Shown piece after piece: positions 40,668 through 42,924 of a DNA stretch of 42,924 bases. The number at the start of each line of letters is the position of its first letter. The first letter of the stretch is position 1. This DNA comes from Flavobacterium sp. ACAM 123 (lineage in GTDB: Bacteria > Bacteroidota > Bacteroidia > Flavobacteriales > Flavobacteriaceae): contig NZ_AJXL01000024.1 of NCBI RefSeq assembly GCF_000264055.1, positions 1 through 42,924 of the forward strand, in the 5' to 3' direction. The notes beneath the pieces were generated by a model. The model worked only from the letters and a program-made list of their open reading frames with translations. It searched no databases and had not been told where the DNA came from. Made by a program: the position numbers and the translations under genes.

Positions 40668-41171
40668 ATGAATAATAACAGGCTCAAGCATAAATTATTA
40701 AATATATTATCAAAAGAATATGTCGTTTCTGGTTTTTAAAACGCAGAAAATACAGAAATCGGACTGAATGATGATGTTATTTTACCAATACTTAAATTGA
40801 CTATAGAGGAATATGAGCTATTGAAAATGTCGTTATTTGAAGAAAAAGAAGTTTTCCGACATAATCCTAAATACAAATTAGGATTAAACTCCACAGACAA
40901 AGGTGTAGCTTCTTTCGTCAACAAAAAATATAAAAAAAAGAATGAAGACATAATTATTAATTGGGTTAAGATTTTTGTTCAAATTGTAGTGCCAGTTTTA
41001 GCTTTAATAGTTGCAGTTCTTTCGCTAACTATAAAATTAGACAGTTTGAAAATGCAATCCGATAAAGAATTACAAAAACTAGAAAATATAATGCAAGAGC
41101 AGAAATTAAGCATAGAAAAATTGGAAATGAAGACCAAAATTCTTCGCAATCGTAAAAAAAAATATTTCTGA
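40668..41171 (+). pseudogene. Small membrane protein gene interrupted by an in-frame stop
   Basis: ATG at 40668 opens MNNNRLKHKLLNILSKEYVV, then SGF and a TAA, and the same frame continues NAENTEIGLNDDVILPILKL and on to the stop at 41171. The downstream part has a soluble N-terminal region, a 25-residue membrane helix (VQIVVPVLALIVAVLSLTI) and a charged coiled-coil tail. Because the two parts share one frame and both look coding, I read it as one gene of about 167 codons broken by a nonsense mutation. A shorter protein could start at TTG 40797. No family recognised. Confidence 0.45.
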
Positions 41172-41260
41172 ATAAATTCTTTCATTTTTGACATAATTAA
41201 TAAACTTTAAAATACTTTCACTTAAAATAGGTGGAAAATAAACCCTTAAAAAAAATAGAT

Positions 41261-41422
41261 ATGGAATTTATCGTTGGATTAGTATTAATTGTTGCGTTTG
41301 TATTTTTAATTAGAATGTTTGGAGCTTGGATGTTGAGAATTGATGAAGTAATTGAACTTCAAAAAGAACAAACAAAACTATTGAGAATTATATCCGAAAA
41401 AACAGCATCAAAAGAAAATTAA
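41261..41422 (+). CDS. 53-aa single-pass membrane protein
   Basis: The ATG at 41261 gives MEFIVGLVLIVAFVFLIRMF, one membrane helix, followed by DEVIELQKEQTKLLRIISEK, a short charged coiled coil. The frame is open from a GTG at 41231, but the ATG is better placed directly before the helix. The design resembles small inner-membrane proteins that form oligomers; no function is known. It lies about 90 bp after the interrupted membrane-protein gene and is followed by the repeat-containing spacer at 41435-41552. Confidence 0.5.
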   Translation: MEFIVGLVLIVAFVFLIRMFGAWMLRIDEVIELQKEQTKLLRIISEKTASKEN

Positions 41423-41434
41423 TAAAAAACCGAA

Positions 41435-41552
41435 GGCATAACAGCAGTTTGTGTACAGTGGGGTTTTAGTGGAATTACCGTATCGCATCACATTTTCTTT
41501 CATCCGAAAAATTAGCGGTTACGAACTTCCAGCCATCTCAAAGTGGCATAAC
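41435..41552. repeat. Repeated GGCATAAC motifs in a gene-free spacer
   Basis: GGCATAAC occurs at 41435-41442 and 41545-41552, about 110 bp apart, in spacer sequence that does not look coding. The second copy continues GTTGGCA, giving an AAC/GTT core. This recalls integron attC-type ends, but the complementary arms are weak. It is noted as a repeat only. Confidence 0.35.
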
Positions 41553-41630
41553 GTTGGCATTCATTAAAAAAAAACAGAAACGAGATAGAATAATTATAAG
41601 ATATTTAAGAAATCCTTCGAGGTAGCCTCT

Positions 41631-41867
41631 TTGAACTGCAATGGTTTTGTTCCAGTAGCCTTTTTAGTAATTAGTTTAATAATTTTAAGGTTCATATTGA
41701 GCCAATTAACAAATAAAAAAAAGGAAACAGATATGGAGCAAGTTAAAAAAAGAGTCAATAAAGTCAGAACAAGAGTAATGAATGGAGTAACATCTACAAT
41801 TGAAACAGTTTGGGCTATTGGAACATCCATTGCAGGCACTGATGTGCTGGAAATAGAAGAAAATTAA
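41631..41867 (+). CDS. Possible small membrane protein with an amphipathic tail
   Basis: This frame, from TTG 41631, encodes a hydrophobic helix (FVPVAFLVISLIILRFILSQ) then a basic segment KKKETDMEQVKKRVNKVRTR and an acidic C-terminus. The start is uncertain: the only good ATG, at 41733, leaves 44 residues without the membrane helix, and the open frame extends back to 41589. The composition resembles the neighbouring tiny membrane ORFs. It ends 23 bp before the DUF5694-like gene and may be cotranscribed. Function unknown. Confidence 0.35.
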   Translation: MNCNGFVPVAFLVISLIILRFILSQLTNKKKETDMEQVKKRVNKVRTRVMNGVTSTIETVWAIGTSIAGTDVLEIEEN

Positions 41868-41890
41868 ATGGAGACATAAAAGATATAATA

Positions 41891-42751
41891 ATGACAAGAA
41901 GCATAATTTTAATAGTAAGCATTTTTACTTTCTATTCGTGTAGAAACGAACAAAATATTGGGACAAATAAAAAAAGCCAAAATATTTCTACCGAAAATGT
42001 AATTGATGGCGATTTAAAGAAAATACCTGTTCTTAATTTAGGAACTTTTCATATGGGAGAAACCTCTGATGCTAATAAAACTGAATTTGATGAAAACGAT
42101 AGAAAAAACCAAATTGCAGTCAAAGAAATAGTACAAAAATTGTCTGCTTTTCGCCCAACGGTAATTATTGTAGAAACTCCACCCAGTTTTAATGAAAAAC
42201 TTCAAGCAGAGTACAAGGAATACGTCTCTAACCCGAAAATGAAGTTAAAGGACCCAAGTGAAATTGAATTATTAGCTTATGAATTGGGACGAATAAGTGG
42301 AACAACTAGAATTTACGGAATTGACCATAAAATGGGCTATAATTACAATATTGGAAACGAAATCGTAAATTCAATCGATTCACTATGGTACAATAAATAT
42401 TATAAAAATCCTTTAAAATATTATGCACTAGTAAATCTTGATCAGAACAAGTTAAACTTGCTTGATAAATTGAAATTGACCAATAATAATTCATATCTAG
42501 ACTTTTTAATTGAAGTTAATGCAGAAATGCTTGCTCACGTTGGCAGTGAAAAAGGTTTTGAAGGAGCAGATGAAGCCACTAAATATTATCAAAGAAATAT
42601 TAGAATGTACTCAAATTTAAATAGAATAAATCTTACCGAAAATGATAGAGTTTTTGTTCTTTTGGGTGCAAGTCATACAGCATATCTAAGAGACTTTATT
42701 AGCCGAAGTCCAAAATACAAAATGGTCAATACATTTGAATACCTAAAATAA
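41891..42751 (+). CDS. DUF5694-like lipoprotein (TraB/PrgY/GumN-related)
   Basis: This 286-aa protein has a short lipoprotein signal (SIILIVSIFTFYSC, C17 lipidated). The mature domain contains VLNLGTFHMGETSDANKTEF near the start, VIIVETPPSFNEKL, and VFVLLGASHTAYLRDFI near the end. A conserved G-T-F-H-M motif early, an E-x-P in the middle and a G-x-x-H near the C-terminus are the layout of the DUF5694/TraB-GumN-type fold, thought to be related to metal-dependent hydrolases. No substrate is known. It is the last gene in the window and is followed by repeats. Confidence 0.78.
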   Translation: MTRSIILIVSIFTFYSCRNEQNIGTNKKSQNISTENVIDGDLKKIPVLNLGTFHMGETSDANKTEFDENDRKNQIAVKEIVQKLSAFRPTVIIVETPPSFNEKLQAEYKEYVSNPKMKLKDPSEIELLAYELGRISGTTRIYGIDHKMGYNYNIGNEIVNSIDSLWYNKYYKNPLKYYALVNLDQNKLNLLDKLKLTNNNSYLDFLIEVNAEMLAHVGSEKGFEGADEATKYYQRNIRMYSNLNRINLTENDRVFVLLGASHTAYLRDFISRSPKYKMVNTFEYLK

Positions 42752-42771
42752 AAACTGCCACCAACCGCCAT

Positions 42772-42924
42772 TCCTATGTAAAGCATCATTAAGTTATTAA
42801 CAACTTTTAAGAGGGTTATATGTCGGTTATTTTTCGAGTATAAAATTCCGTTTCAGCGGCTTGTTGGAAAAGTTGGAAACAACTTTTTGTCCGCTGAAAG
42901 CATTGGACTCCTATGTAAAGCATC
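42772..42924. repeat. 16-bp direct repeats flanking a long hairpin at the window's right edge
   Basis: TCCTATGTAAAGCATC occurs at 42772-42787 and again at 42909-42924, the last bases of the window, 137 bp apart. Between them TTTCAGCGG (42851-42859) pairs with CCGCTGAAA (42891-42899), and inside it AAAAGTTG (42868-42875) pairs with CAACTTTT (42880-42887) around a GAAA loop. Further copies may lie beyond the edge. Confidence 0.75.

Overview
The window is low-GC (visibly A+T-rich) DNA from a member of the Bacteroidota, most likely Flavobacteriales or Sphingobacteriales. This rests on the gene families present: SusC/SusD, a fused CzcA-TolC metal pump, a DUF6520-type peptide, MobA/MobB/MobC mobilisation genes and short Bacteroidota-type promoters with a TAnnTTTG element. 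No rRNA, tRNA or CRISPR array was seen. All family assignments come from reading the translated sequence by eye; no database search was run.

Positions 1-8740 hold the end of an IS66-type transposase beside a truncated bestrophin gene, then a minus-strand heavy-metal operon read from about 8565 down to 1026. It encodes a small His/Cys-containing exported protein, a CzcA pump fused to its outer-membrane TolC channel, a CzcB adaptor lipoprotein, a PII-like protein, a Fur-family repressor and a SpoIIAA/STAS-like protein. A 7-1-7 dyad overlaps the operon promoter and is the natural candidate operator for the Fur-family protein. A decayed IS6-family element (8741-9511) closes this part.

Positions 9580-28760 look like a decayed mobilisable island carrying defence and addiction genes: a RadC-like JAMM protein, a structured non-coding stretch, and a type I restriction-modification operon hsdM-rhuM-hsdS-[toxin-antitoxin-SecB-like chaperone]-hsdR. 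These are followed by an ABC-type ATPase plus HNH nuclease pair (Septu-like), a three-gene HipBST system on the minus strand, a broken tyrosine recombinase, and the minus-strand transfer block mobC-mobB-mobA-primase with a likely oriT between mobA and the primase gene.

Positions 28870-38744 hold a conserved 97-aa hypothetical gene, then a MauE-like membrane protein and a four-cysteine exported DUF6520-type peptide. These converge on a minus-strand operon encoding SusC, SusD and a secreted S9 prolyl-oligopeptidase-type peptidase. The arrangement suggests making a disulfide-containing peptide and/or importing and digesting peptides.

Positions 38745-42924 are gene-poor: REP-like palindromes, a roughly 105-bp imperfect palindrome, a small HTH regulator behind two AATGC-type palindromes, several tiny membrane-protein ORFs (one interrupted), a DUF5694-like lipoprotein, and direct and inverted repeats at the right edge.
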